Shown: in pieces, positions 16,155 to 23,783 of the stretch
Position numbering within the stretch: the first letter of the stretch is position 1
How the letters are laid out: every line of letters begins with the position of its first letter
NCBI GenBank assembly: GCA_965278965.1
Contig: OZ257127.1
Coordinates: 1,612,001 to 1,676,000 of the forward strand
DNA: 64,000 nt
Reading direction: 5' to 3'
Source: UBA10649 sp965278965
GTDB lineage: Bacteria > Actinomycetota > Actinomycetes > S36-B12
Translations under genes and position numbers: made by a program
The notes under the pieces: model-generated
What the model was told of the DNA's origin: nothing
Database searches by the model: none
Seen by the model: the letters and a program-made list of their open reading frames with translations, nothing else

Positions 16155-17043
16155 TGTCGCCCTGCTCCTCTGCGGCCGGAACCTGCACGTCGCGGAGCAT
16201 CCCACGGCCGTAGGTCCGCGATGCGCACCCGTGCCGCACATGCTCGCGCTCGGGTTCGGTGAGGTCCGCGATCGCTGACCGCACGACGTCCATCCACGCC
16301 ACGTAGGTCAAGGTCATCGCCGCGACCGGCCAGTCGCTGCCGAACATGCAGCGTTCCGGCCCGAACGCATCGAGGGCGGTGTGCAGGAACGGAACCATCA
16401 CGGCGGCCGTGCGGTGGTCGTCGTCGGTCTCGCTGCCCAGGCCGGACAGCTTGCAGCGCACGTTGGGGTGCCGGGCCAGGCGCAACAGGTCGGCTGCCCA
16501 TTCCGCCCGCTCGCGCGGATCGACGCGCGGCTTCCCCATGTGATCGAGGATGAAGGTCACGTCCGGGCAGCGGGCAACCAGCTGCTCGAGCTCGACCAGC
16601 TGGGTCCGCCGCACGCACACGTCCATCGCGAGCTCGTAGGCGGAGAGCATCCGCACGCCGGCGACGAAGTCCGGCGCGAGCGCGAATCCCGGCTCCTCGT
16701 CCTGGATCAGCCGCCGGATGCCGACCACGAGCGGGTTGCTCACGCGGTCCGAGAGCTCGGGCTCGCAGCGGTGCCCGAGCTCCAGCGGCACGTGCGCGAC
16801 GATGCCGCGGATGGGGGCACCTGCTTCTGCCAGGTCGCTCAGCCAGTCGACCTCCGCCGCACTCTCCGCCGGCAGGCAGTCGGCCTGGACGACGACGAAC
16901 GCGCCTACTTCGGGTGCGTCCACGTCCGCCGGCCCGAACGGCCTCAGCAGGTCCGGTTCGGCCGCGAGCCACGGGTAGTGCAGTCGCGCGGGATCCCAGA
17001 AGTGGATGTGGCTGTCCAGCCACGTCCCGTCGTCCACATCCAC
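16141..17043 (-). CDS. amidohydrolase-2 family sugar lactonase (L-fuconolactonase-like)
   Basis: This 300-residue TIM-barrel hydrolase has the N-terminal metal motif 'LDSHIHFWDP', then 'VVVQADCLP', 'GIRRLIQDEE', 'FILDHMGKP' (His ligand), 'RCKLSGLGSETD' and 'CMFGSDWPVA' (catalytic Asp). This is the signature of COG3618 lactonases acting on L-fuconolactone, L-rhamnonolactone and related lactones. It supplies the fuconate-type acid for the dehydratase encoded in the next operon. It follows the binding-protein gene after a strong hairpin at 17062-17096. Confidence 0.87.
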   Translation of the reverse strand: MDVDDGTWLDSHIHFWDPARLHYPWLAAEPDLLRPFGPADVDAPEVGAFVVVQADCLPAESAAEVDWLSDLAEAGAPIRGIVAHVPLELGHRCEPELSDRVSNPLVVGIRRLIQDEEPGFALAPDFVAGVRMLSAYELAMDVCVRRTQLVELEQLVARCPDVTFILDHMGKPRVDPRERAEWAADLLRLARHPNVRCKLSGLGSETDDDHRTAAVMVPFLHTALDAFGPERCMFGSDWPVAAMTLTYVAWMDVVRSAIADLTEPEREHVRHGCASRTYGRGMLRDVQVPAAEEQGDSGAY

Positions 17044-17061
17044 TCCCTTCGTGCGTGCTGG

Positions 17062-17096
17062 CAGGTGGGGGCGGCGCTGCGCACCGCCCCCACCTG
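17062..17096 (-). terminator. hairpin between binding-protein and lactonase genes
   Basis: A perfect 13-bp GC-rich stem (CAGGTGGGGGCGG paired with CCGCCCCCACCTG, 9-nt loop) lies 14 nt after the binding-protein stop and 19 nt before the lactonase start. There is no U-tract. It could be a partial terminator or an mRNA-stabilising hairpin that keeps binding-protein expression above the downstream genes. Confidence 0.6.
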
Positions 17097-17109
17097 TTGG
17101 TCCCGTCGG

Positions 17110-18117
17110 TCAGCCGAAGTCCGCTGCGTTCTCCGAGGTGACCATCTCGGTTCCGGTGTCGACGGTCGGCGCGACGGTCTTGCCCATTGCCGCGTCGAAC
17201 GCTGTCTGGGCGCCGAGCGATCCCATCTTGTCCGGGAACTGGGCGACGGACGCGGTCTGCGTGCCGTCCTTGATGGCGGCGACCTCCGCCGGCGAGGCAT
17301 CGAACCCAACGACGACGAGCTTGCCCTCCTTGCCAGCGGCCTTGATCGCCTGCAACGCACCGGTGATCGGCGGACCGCACGCCCCGTAGACGGCGGCGAC
17401 ATCGGGATTCGCCGTCAAGATGTCCTGCGCGGCGTTGAGCCCCTTGGTCTCGTCGCAGTCCGTCGGCGCCTTCGCGACGACCGTTGCCTTGTCGCCCAAG
17501 GTCTCGAGCATGCCCGTGACCCGGTCATCGAGCGACGGGTTCCCCAGCACGCCTTGCAGGACGGCCAGGGTGGCACCGTCCGGGAGGTTCTCGGCCAGCC
17601 ACGTGCCGGCGAGCTTGCCGCCCGCGAGGTTGTCGGTGGCGACTACGGACGACTTGCCGGCCCAGTCCGGGATGTCGTTGTCGATGAGCACGACCTTGAT
17701 GCCGGCATCGACCGCCGTCTGCAGCGCGTCCTGGACGTTCGGGCTGGTCGGCGTGATGGCGATCGCCTTCACGCCTTGGGCGACCATCGACTCGATCGCC
17801 GCGATCTCCCCTTCATCGTCGGTCCCGCTCGACCCTTGGGCGAACACGACCTCGGCGCCGGGCTCGCCTTCGTCCCACGCCTTCGCGGCGTCGACCATGG
17901 TGTCGTAGAAGTCGACCGGGAACTTGGTGATGAAGCCGATCTTGACCGGCTCGCCACCGGTCGCATCAGGTGCGGCCGAGGCGGCCGCGGACGTCGCAGC
18001 GGCAGCAGAGCTGGCGGCCGGCGCGGACGTGTCGCTGCTCGACGAGCTCGAGCACGCCGACAGCACGAGGGTTGCCGTCGCTGCGATCAGCGCGGCAAGA
18101 TAGGCCTTTCCTTTCAT
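17110..18117 (-). CDS. ABC sugar transporter substrate-binding lipoprotein (RbsB type)
   Basis: This 335-residue lipoprotein (lipobox 'LVLSAC', Cys about 22) has a Ser/Ala-rich linker and then a type I periplasmic-binding fold: 'VKIGFITKFPVDFYDTMVDAAKAW', 'MVAQGVKAIAITPTSPNVQDAL', 'IKVVLIDNDIP', 'VVATDNLAGGKLAGTWLAENL', 'VVGFDASPAEVAAIKDG'. This is the CUT2 sugar-binding class. It is encoded after the permease and ATPase with an 83-nt gap, and before the lactonase. The ligand is probably the sugar degraded by the neighbouring operon (L-fucose or a relative). Confidence 0.88.
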   Translation of the reverse strand: MKGKAYLAALIAATATLVLSACSSSSSSDTSAPAASSAAAATSAAASAAPDATGGEPVKIGFITKFPVDFYDTMVDAAKAWDEGEPGAEVVFAQGSSGTDDEGEIAAIESMVAQGVKAIAITPTSPNVQDALQTAVDAGIKVVLIDNDIPDWAGKSSVVATDNLAGGKLAGTWLAENLPDGATLAVLQGVLGNPSLDDRVTGMLETLGDKATVVAKAPTDCDETKGLNAAQDILTANPDVAAVYGACGPPITGALQAIKAAGKEGKLVVVGFDASPAEVAAIKDGTQTASVAQFPDKMGSLGAQTAFDAAMGKTVAPTVDTGTEMVTSENAADFG

Positions 18118-18200
18118 CGAAGTCTCCTAGCGGTGATGGGTGAGGCTCTTCTCGACTGTGCGGTCGAGCGAGCCCGCGTGAGTGGTGTCGGCGCTCAGGA

Positions 18201-18959
18201 TCAGTCGTCACCTCCCACGATGAGGGACACGATGCGTGCACGGTTCTCCGGCGTCGGGACCTCGCGGCCTACCGTCCGGCCGCGGCGCATCACGACGGCG
18301 CTGTCTGCGACCTCCATGACGTGGTCCATCGCGTGCGAGATGACGATGACCGCGCGGCCCTGCCGGCGCAGCCGCAGGATCAGGTCGAGCACCTGTCGCG
18401 ACTCGCGAAGCCCGAGCGCGGCGGTCGGCTCGTCGAGGATGACGACACGGGAGTCGAAAGCGCTGGCCCGCGCGACGGCGATCGCCTGCCGCTGGCCGCC
18501 CGACAGCATCCCGACCGTCGATGCGTCCGCCGGCAGCCTGACCTGCAGGCGGTCGACGAGTGACTCGGCCTCCGTGGCCATCTGCGCGCGCCTCATCCAG
18601 CGCAGACCTCGCGGTAGCCAGGACGGCCCGGCAACCTCGCGGCCCGCGTAGAAGTTGCCGGCAGTGTCGAGGTTGTCGAACAGCGCGAGGTCCTGGTAGA
18701 CGGTCTCGATCCCGGCGGCGCGGGCGACGGCTGGCGACGTCATCACGCACGGCGACCCGTCGACCTCGATGACGCCGGCATCGAGGCGATGCACGCCGCT
18801 GATGCACTTGATGAGGGTCGACTTGCCGGCGCCGTTGTCGCCCAGGATCGCCAGGACCTCGCCGTGCCGGACCTCGAGGTCCACATCGTCAAGCGCGACC
18901 ACCGCGCCGAAGCGCTTGCTGGCTCCGCGGACCGACAGGGCCAGCGCTGCCGCGGTCAC
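18201..18959 (-). CDS. sugar ABC transporter ATPase, single-domain (FrcA-like)
   Basis: The 252-residue ATPase has Walker A 'GDNGAGKST', Q-loop 'VYQDLALFDNLD', signature 'MLSGGQRQ', Walker B 'VVILDEPTAALG' and switch His 'VISHAMDHV'. CUT2 systems usually carry a duplicated ATPase of about 500 residues (RbsA). This one is a single domain, as in fructose FrcA-type systems, and would work as a homodimer. The GTG start overlaps the permease stop (GTGA). A much longer open frame upstream is a shadow of the permease gene. Confidence 0.88.
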   Translation of the reverse strand: MTAAALALSVRGASKRFGAVVALDDVDLEVRHGEVLAILGDNGAGKSTLIKCISGVHRLDAGVIEVDGSPCVMTSPAVARAAGIETVYQDLALFDNLDTAGNFYAGREVAGPSWLPRGLRWMRRAQMATEAESLVDRLQVRLPADASTVGMLSGGQRQAIAVARASAFDSRVVILDEPTAALGLRESRQVLDLILRLRRQGRAVIVISHAMDHVMEVADSAVVMRRGRTVGREVPTPENRARIVSLIVGGDD

Positions 18960-20029
18960 TGCTGCGCCGCCTGGAGGACGCGGAGCTTCTCGCCAAGGGC
19001 GTTGCGCACGACGTCGGACTCGACCGCGATGACGATGACGACCCCGATCACGACGAGCTGGATGTACGCCTGCACGTTCAGCAGGTTCATCCCGTTGCGG
19101 ATGACGCCGATCATCAGCGCTCCCACGATGGCCTGCCCCACGTTGCCTCGGCCGCCGAGGAAGCTCGCGCCGCCGATGACGACGGCGGCGATCGCGTCGA
19201 GCTCGGCGAGCTGACCGAAGGTTGGGGAGCCGGCATTGAGGCGACCCGCGGTGACGATCGCGGCCACACCGGCGAGGAGCCCGCTGCCGATGTACACCGA
19301 CACCAGGACGTGGTTGCGCGGGATCCCGAGCCGGCGGGCGCCTTCGGGGTTGCCGCCGACCGCGTAGATCCACCGGCCCCACACGACGTACCGGAGGAAC
19401 AGCGTGACGACGATGGCGACGAACGCCACGAGGAACGTCGAGTAGGGCAGCCAGCCGATCGAGCCGCCGCCGATCGTCTGCACGATCTCCGGCATGCCGC
19501 GGATCGGCTGGCCACCGGAGAGGCCGAACGCGAGTCCGCGGGCGATGCTGAGCGTGGCCAGCGTGATGATGAACGGGTGCGGGAGCCGCCCGTACACGTA
19601 GACGAGGCCGTTGACCGCACCGACCGCGACGCCGGTGGCGAGCATGGCGACGATGGTCGTCACTCCCCCGCCCAGCGATGCGAAGACCATCGCGCCGACG
19701 ACCGCGCTCAGTGCGAGGGTGGATCCCACGGACAGGTCGATGCCGCGGGTCAAGATCACCAGCAGCTGTCCGATCGCGAGGATCGCGATCACGGCCGACT
19801 GGGACAGGACGTTCCCGATGTTCTGCGTCGTCGCGAACACCGGGGACAAGAACGAGAGGACGATCACGAGAAGCACGAGTGTCAGGACCGGACCGAGGCG
19901 GAGGATGGCCAGGCCGACTCGCAGGGCGCGCAGGCGCGTGGGCGCGACACCGCTTGTGGCGGGTGCCAGCTCGGTGCCGGAAGGCGCCGAGGCTCGTTCG
20001 GTCTGGTTCACGCTCTCCCTCTCGGTCAC
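18956..20029 (-). CDS. sugar ABC transporter permease (RbsC type)
   Basis: This 357-residue CUT2 permease has about ten hydrophobic helices and a hydrophilic N-terminal leader of about 35 residues. It carries the family segments 'LVILTRGIDLSVGSTLALSAVVGAM' and 'GRLPHPFIITLATLSIARGLAFGLSGG', a cytoplasmic EAA-like loop in 'AVGGNPEGARRLGIPRNHVLVSVYI' and 'VVIGGASFLGGRGNVGQAIVGALMIG'. It starts at a GTG (20029); a second GTG seven codons later is possible. It is the first gene of the transporter operon, preceded by the palindromes at 20047-20061. Confidence 0.87.
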   Translation of the reverse strand: MTERESVNQTERASAPSGTELAPATSGVAPTRLRALRVGLAILRLGPVLTLVLLVIVLSFLSPVFATTQNIGNVLSQSAVIAILAIGQLLVILTRGIDLSVGSTLALSAVVGAMVFASLGGGVTTIVAMLATGVAVGAVNGLVYVYGRLPHPFIITLATLSIARGLAFGLSGGQPIRGMPEIVQTIGGGSIGWLPYSTFLVAFVAIVVTLFLRYVVWGRWIYAVGGNPEGARRLGIPRNHVLVSVYIGSGLLAGVAAIVTAGRLNAGSPTFGQLAELDAIAAVVIGGASFLGGRGNVGQAIVGALMIGVIRNGMNLLNVQAYIQLVVIGVVIVIAVESDVVRNALGEKLRVLQAAQQ

Positions 20030-20046
20030 CGGGACACTAGCCGCGC

Positions 20047-20120
20047 AGACATCCCATGTCTATCAGTCCTTTGGTCACGATCTGGCAAAGATTGGCCATT
20101 TCACGACATAGACATCCGAT
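20047..20120 (-). promoter_or_regulatory. candidate operators upstream of the sugar transporter operon
   Basis: AGACATCCCATGTCT (20047-20061) is a perfect 6-3-6 palindrome 18 bp before the permease start. A second related sequence, TAGACATCCGAT (20109-20120), lies about 50 bp further upstream and shares GACATCCGAT with the dehydratase promoter (15367 region, inverted). The pair is a plausible looping or cooperative site for the FadR-type regulator. Confidence 0.5.
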
Positions 20121-20756
20121 CAAGGGTCCTGAAGCCGGCGCTGCGACGATCCTCGGCGTACGTGAGGCGACCGGGAGCGAGAACGGGAGATCGCGGCCGG
20201 CTCAGTCGGGGCAGGCCTAAGAGCGGGATTCCTCGTGCACGTGCGTCCACAAGCGCACATCGGTGGAACCTCCGACAGGTATCACCGGGACGCCTGGGCG
20301 TTCAACGTCCCCTTGTCGCGCACCAGGCAAGCCGTGCCGATGCACCGCGACGTCGCTGCCCCGACCGGGCGGCTCGTCCGTCAACGGCGCGCTTGGGTCA
20401 CCGGGGCACGTTCTCGATCGTGCGAGATTGCTCAGACGGTCCCAGCACCGAACGCGGCGTCGAAGCCGGCGCCCGGAGGTCGGCATACGGGCCACTACTT
20501 CTCTGAGGCGACCGATCACCCCAGCGGGGAACCAAACGTCCACGCCTGAACACGCCACGTGCGCCACGCAGAGCTCTGCGCGTGGCGCGCGTGCTTGCGT
20601 CGCGGCGCCGCGCAAGCAAGAACGGGAGTCGATACACCCCCCGTCTCATGCACATGTTCGGTGCACGCGACCGGTGCAACCTAGGAAGAAACGGGCACAA
20701 ACCGGATGTCCGGCCGAGAGCTCAATCGCCCAAATTCGTTGATGCAGAACGACTTT
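20121..20756. other. intergenic region without a credible gene
   Basis: Several frames are open, but none has a credible start, domain or codon pattern. A palindromic hairpin (CGCCACGC...GCGTGGCG, 20562-20587) is present. Near 20660-20680 there are two GTGCAMS-type repeats, followed by sequence that resembles the right flank of the att site at 42.5 kb. This could be the worn right end of a further, lost element. Confidence 0.5.
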
Positions 20757-20761
20757 CACGT

Positions 20762-20806
20762 GGAGCCGCCCCGGGGATTTGAACCCCGGACCTACGCATT
20801 ACGAGT
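20762..20806 (-). repeat. att site I: exact copy of the tRNA-Thr(CGT) 3' half (left end of element 1)
   Basis: 45 bp (beginning GGAGCCGCCCC, ending ATTACGAGT) are identical to 51819-51863 in the intact tRNA-Thr gene. They cover the acceptor 3' strand, T arm, variable loop and half of the anticodon arm, but not the 5' half, so this is not a functional tRNA. The position and polarity are those of an attachment site left by integration into a tRNA 3' end. About 165 bp to its right are homologous to the right flank of att site II. Confidence 0.85.
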
Positions 20807-20904
20807 CGCAGCACCAGCCGACCTTCTGTCCTGATTTGGCCCGGTATCGGTGGGGCCGAAGTGCTACCAAACGTCACTCCGAGCCACCCGGAGTCGCGCA
20901 GGAA

Positions 20905-20962
20905 GTGCAAGCTGCGGTGCAAGCAGTTTTCGGCGCCGCGCGCGCGGGACCTACGCACTCCG
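20905..20962 (+). repeat. arm-like direct repeats at left end of element 1
   Basis: Two copies of GTGCAAG (20905, 20917) are spaced exactly 12 bp, then comes GGACCTACGCACTCCG (20947-20962), which mimics the tRNA anticodon stem. The same order and spacing occur at 42675-42732. Likely integrase or excisionase arm-binding sites. Confidence 0.5.
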
Positions 20963-21058
20963 GCTGCGCGGAACTGGCACGGACAGGACCCCAGCCGCAC
21001 GCCATAGACGTCCTGTGCGGGTCCGCCACCGGCGCAATGCCGGTGAGCCCGTCGGCCG

Positions 21059-21463
21059 TCAGGTGGCTTCGATGATCCCGGCCACTCCTGCAGCGAGCCA
21101 TCTCGTTCGGGGGTGGGTGGTGATGCGGTCGAACACGGCCTGGGGGGCGGAGGCTTCCCTAAGCAGGCACAGTACGTAGAGCCAGTAGGCGGACTCGGCG
21201 AGGTAGAGGTGCGTGGCGCCGTCGTCGATTCCTGGTCGGTGGTGGGCGACGTCGTCGCGGGCCTTCTTGAAGCGGGTGATCCAGGTTGTCGGATCCCCGA
21301 CGAGGTCGACGAATGGGGTGCCGGCGCGCTGGACGCAGCATTCCAGTCGGGTTCGGTACTGGAGCCTGACCCGGTATTCCGGACAGTTGATCCGGACGCC
21401 ACATCGTCGGATCCCAGCGCCCGAGCCAACACGACGACGACGGCTCACTCGTCTCGAACTCAA
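21059..21463 (-). pseudogene. ApeA-like HEPN protein, C-terminal fragment
   Basis: From about 21385 downwards the translated sequence 'FVDLVGDPTTWITRFKKARD' and 'THLYLAESAYWLYVLCLL' aligns with the C-terminal HEPN part of the 480-residue protein at 37817-39259. This includes the R-x4-H nuclease motif ('RDDVAH'; 'RNRLTH' in the larger protein). The preceding roughly 30 residues of the frame are Arg/Ser-rich and unrelated, and no N-terminal domain is present. It lies at the left boundary of the island just inside the att end. It is most likely a remnant of a second ApeA-type defence gene. An independent short HEPN protein is less likely but possible. Confidence 0.6.
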
Positions 21464-21591
21464 CCGCTAAGGACCTAGCCCCGGCCCGAAAGCCGAGAGG
21501 GGAGCGCGGGGCGTTACCAGGGATGAGCGCGCTGGTGGACCGTGTCCGCTTGAGGGTGTGAACCCCCGAATGCGGGCTGTAGCCTGCGCTA

Positions 21592-21786
21592 GTGGCGACT
21601 GTGCTGGCCGCGCTCGGCGGGATCGTGATCTTCGTCGTCTTCGTCGTGTTCGTGACGTCTCACTATTGGCTGGACTACTTCGACCGCTCAGCGATTCGGC
21701 CGCAGGAGCGCGACATCCGGGGCGACGCCGACGCTCCCGAAGGTGATCCGGCTCCGGAAGATCGCGACGGGCTTTCGGACTCCTAG
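21592..21786 (+). CDS. small single-TM membrane protein with acidic tail
   Basis: This 64-residue protein has an N-terminal transmembrane helix ('VLAALGGIVIFVVFVVFVT'), an aromatic junction ('SHYWLDYFD') and a strongly acidic soluble tail ('GDADAPEGDPAPEDRDGLSD'). The architecture is the same as that of the 84-residue protein at 35219-35473, though sequence identity is low. The GTG start follows TAGCCT by 8 nt, consistent with leaderless expression. The function is unknown. Confidence 0.6.
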   Translation: MATVLAALGGIVIFVVFVVFVTSHYWLDYFDRSAIRPQERDIRGDADAPEGDPAPEDRDGLSDS

Positions 21787-21984
21787 ACGCGGAGGCAGCG
21801 CCACCTGCTGTGACACTGTGGCCCGGAGAAGGCGAGAACTGCATGTCCGACGCACCTGCGCCGTCCACGCCGCCCGATTCGAATGACGGCTGCGACGAAG
21901 CGACTATGCATAGGCCGCGGGCAGTCCGCACCTGCGCTCTCACTGGCGGACTTCGTGGCTAGACGCCCCGACGTGGCCGCCCAG

Positions 21985-22098
21985 TCACCTGGACCTCGTC
22001 TGCAGCGCGAACACGACGATGAAGATTCCCAAGACGACAGCAATCCCGATCGCCACCCAGGCCAAGCGAACCCCGGTCTTAATCTGCTTAGTCCCAAT
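21985..22098 (-). CDS. very small single-TM protein, non-standard start
   Basis: The frame encodes a 37-residue basic-then-hydrophobic peptide ('GTKQIKTGVRLAWVAIGIAV' followed by 'VLGIFIVVFALQ' and a basic end), a textbook small membrane protein. No ATG, GTG or TTG exists between the preceding in-frame TAG and the hydrophobic part. An ATT lies exactly 7 nt after a GGAGG, and the strong promoter P1 (22137-22165) points at it. The coding assignment rests on composition, SD placement and promoter direction, and the start codon is a proposal. Confidence 0.45.
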   Translation of the reverse strand: MGTKQIKTGVRLAWVAIGIAVVLGIFIVVFALQTRSR

Positions 22099-22136
22099 AA
22101 CCCAACCTCCGGAGGAGGCGATCTCCCGACCGGGAC

Positions 22137-22165
22137 GCTAGCCCGGCGCGACTGATGCCTCTCAA
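22137..22165 (-). promoter_or_regulatory. island promoter P1 (conserved 17-bp spacer)
   Basis: A -35-like TTGAGA and a GCTAGC at the -10 position are separated by a 17-bp spacer containing CAGTCGCG and CCGG. The entire block recurs at 35978-36004 (P2) and 40834-40865 (P3) with the same spacing and spacer sequence, although the downstream genes are unrelated. Here it points to the small membrane ORF at 21985-22098. Confidence 0.55.
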
Positions 22166-22211
22166 CCGCGCGGGGCCTAAGGACCGGCAGGATGGGTACA
22201 TGGGGGAATCA

Positions 22212-22646
22212 ATGAGTCGAGCTCGGGACGCAATGAGTGTGGCAGGACGGTTCTTCGCGACAGCGACGGTGGTCCTGCTTGCTGCCGCTTGCACTGCAAC
22301 GAGCGACGCAGTTCCAACGACGACGGATCCGACCGGTGCTTCGTCCACTGTCACCGCCTCAGGCGAAGAGAGCACGACATTTCCAAGCGCTATCACCGAT
22401 CTGAGCGACGCCGAGCTGGCCTACCTGGGCCAGGTGAGGGAGCAGGTGCCATCGTTTGGGAGTCCGACGGTTCCGTGGTACGTGCAGCTGGCGTATGGAC
22501 GTGCCACCTGCGGTGTGCTCAGTGAAGGACACGGGCGGGCGACCGTTCGAGAACTGATGGAGAAGGACGGACTCACGTCCGCGAAGGATCAGTCTGCCGT
22601 TCTTGCTGCCGCCGTGAAGCATCTGTGTCCCGACGAAGCTCCGTGA
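22212..22646 (+). CDS. lipoprotein with DUF732-like domain
   Basis: The 144-residue lipoprotein (lipobox 'VLLAAAC', Cys about 25) has a Thr/Ser linker and a C-terminal helical domain: 'AYLGQVREQVPSFGS', 'LAYGRATCGVLSEGHGRATV', 'AVLAAAVKHLCPDEAP'. The two-Cys pattern with '...CP' at the end is typical of actinobacterial DUF732 secreted proteins. The ATG at 22212 has GGGGG about 6 nt upstream; ATGs at 22200 and 22233 are alternatives. The sequence before it, CCTAAGGACCGGCAGGATG, resembles that before the gene at 40888. The function is unknown. Confidence 0.72.
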   Translation: MSRARDAMSVAGRFFATATVVLLAAACTATSDAVPTTTDPTGASSTVTASGEESTTFPSAITDLSDAELAYLGQVREQVPSFGSPTVPWYVQLAYGRATCGVLSEGHGRATVRELMEKDGLTSAKDQSAVLAAAVKHLCPDEAP

Positions 22647-22885
22647 AAAGGAGATCCGCTACGCACGGACGCGAACAGCCGGGCCGACGACAACACGGTT
22701 TGCGAGCCCGGCAGTCGTCCTGAACCCCCACGGCTCGCCGGCTGGCTGTGCAGGGTGGAAGAACTGACGGGCGACAAGCCGGCTCTGTTGAGTTCCGTGT
22801 GGGTGCTTGTGGACGAGCACTGGAAGGTCGCTATTCCATCAAGCACGCCCACGACCGGTGACGGCCAACGCGAGCCTGACGGGCG
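22647..22885 (+). pseudogene. in-frame coding remnant after the DUF732 gene
   Basis: Directly after the TGA at 22644, the same frame stays open and reads protein-like sequence ending 'WLCRVEELTGDKPALLSSVW' and 'VLVDEHWKVAIPSS'. This resembles the last strands of a small secreted beta-rich domain. There is no plausible start or SD, and the frame then runs into the oppositely oriented gene at 22886. It is interpreted as the tail of a lost gene. Confidence 0.35.
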
Positions 22886-23521
22886 TCAGTCGATGAGCGG
22901 CTTGGCCTTCGCAGCCTGGGCGGCTAGAAGGCGCCGCGTGCAAGTGATGGCGTTCGCGGGGGTTGACGATCCATCAGTCGCACACAGCACCGTGATGACG
23001 AGAGGGCCGACCTGGAGATGTCCGTATCCGAGGTAGTACGGCGGACCTTCCAAGCCCGGCCCGACGAAGTAGACGAGGGTCGATGGAGTAGATGTCACGA
23101 CCCTGGCGTCGGTGCCAAGCTCGGCAAGCTGGGCCAGGAACTCTCGGGTCCAGAAGTGGAATGCCGTTGCTGCGAGGGCGGTCGACGAGTATCGGTCGAT
23201 CTGCGTCTGAGCGGGTGTGAGGGAACTGTCGTCGTCGCCCGCCCAGTTGCGCGAGCAGCCGACCTTGGGGCCGCCGCCCTTCCAGCAATTCCAGTCGTTC
23301 TGCATCAGCGGATCGGGTGTGCCGCTGATGCGCTTCGCCTCGGCCGTGGTCAGGAGCGCTGCTTTCACGTCGGGCATAGACGGCGCTGCCGACACCGGCT
23401 CGGTGAGCAGGATGCTCACCACAGCCGCTCCAACGGCCACGAGTACGACTCTGCGCGTCAAGTGCCGCTTCGCCGCATTCGAACGCACCGACCGATGAAC
23501 CGTGGCCCCCATGAAACTCAT
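22886..23521 (-). CDS. secreted protein of the 'LLTxAE/LLAAQ' island family
   Basis: This roughly 211-residue protein has a signal peptide ('RRVVLVAVGAAVVSILLTEPVSAAPS') and one copy of a domain beginning 'VKAALLTTAEAKRISGTPDP' and ending 'ITCTRRLLAAQAAKAKPLID'. Internal Cys residues ('NCWKGGGPKVGC', 'VLCATDG') probably form disulfides. The same start and end blocks occur in the proteins at 24024, 28571 and 30779. The architecture is reminiscent of the PknH-type extracellular sensor domain, but this cannot be confirmed here. ATGs at 23521 and 23512 are both possible starts. Confidence 0.7.
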   Translation of the reverse strand: MSFMGATVHRSVRSNAAKRHLTRRVVLVAVGAAVVSILLTEPVSAAPSMPDVKAALLTTAEAKRISGTPDPLMQNDWNCWKGGGPKVGCSRNWAGDDDSSLTPAQTQIDRYSSTALAATAFHFWTREFLAQLAELGTDARVVTSTPSTLVYFVGPGLEGPPYYLGYGHLQVGPLVITVLCATDGSSTPANAITCTRRLLAAQAAKAKPLID

Positions 23522-23639
23522 TGTGCCGCTTCGCCGACACCCGTCGACCCAGTCAAAGCGGTGGGGGCGATGAAGAACTATGTCTGGCGACGGGCGGCAC
23601 GGACCTGCCTGCGCTGCGTGAGGTCGTTGAAGGCCGAGA

Positions 23640-23774
23640 CTAGTCCGACTCTGGCGCCTCATCGGGTGGCGACTGGCGTGACTTGTCAGGGAGCTTCTTG
23701 TCCAACCAGTTCGCCCCGTTCACGGCGGCGTCAAACCAATAGATGAACCTGGCCAACCACTCCAACCACTCCAC
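23640..23774 (-). CDS. small Trp-rich protein (44 aa)
   Basis: A GTG start with GAGGGGG 4-5 nt upstream encodes 44 residues: 'EWLEWLARFIYWFDAAVNGA', then 'NWLDKKLPDK' and an acidic Pro-rich tail ending 'PDEAPESD'. The amphipathic, aromatic-rich helix and high-GC third positions argue for a real gene. It starts 9 nt after the stop of an upstream open frame (23784-24023), so it may be translationally coupled to it. The function is unknown. Confidence 0.5.
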   Translation of the reverse strand: MEWLEWLARFIYWFDAAVNGANWLDKKLPDKSRQSPPDEAPESD

Positions 23775-23783
23775 GGCGCCCCC

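Noticed and set aside
16381..18651. A 756-codon plus-strand frame across the lactonase, binding protein and ATPase genes
   Set aside because: It is a shadow of three well-supported minus-strand genes with overlapping operon structure.
20217..20615. A minus-strand 132-codon frame upstream of the transporter operon
   Set aside because: Arg/Val-rich, without SD, domain or plausible start. It probably lies in the non-coding region between the operon promoter and the island.
20762..20806. A possible second tRNA-Thr gene at 20.76 kb (and 42.53 kb)
   Set aside because: The 5' acceptor strand, D arm and half of the anticodon arm are missing. Only the 3' half is present, as expected of att sites.
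20722..21432. A 236-codon minus frame crossing att site I, and a similar minus frame over att site II (42186-42749)
   Set aside because: Both are translations of the tRNA-derived core and arm repeats (recurring 'VMRR' and 'IPGAAPRE' strings), a known annotation artefact. They have no start, domain or coding bias.
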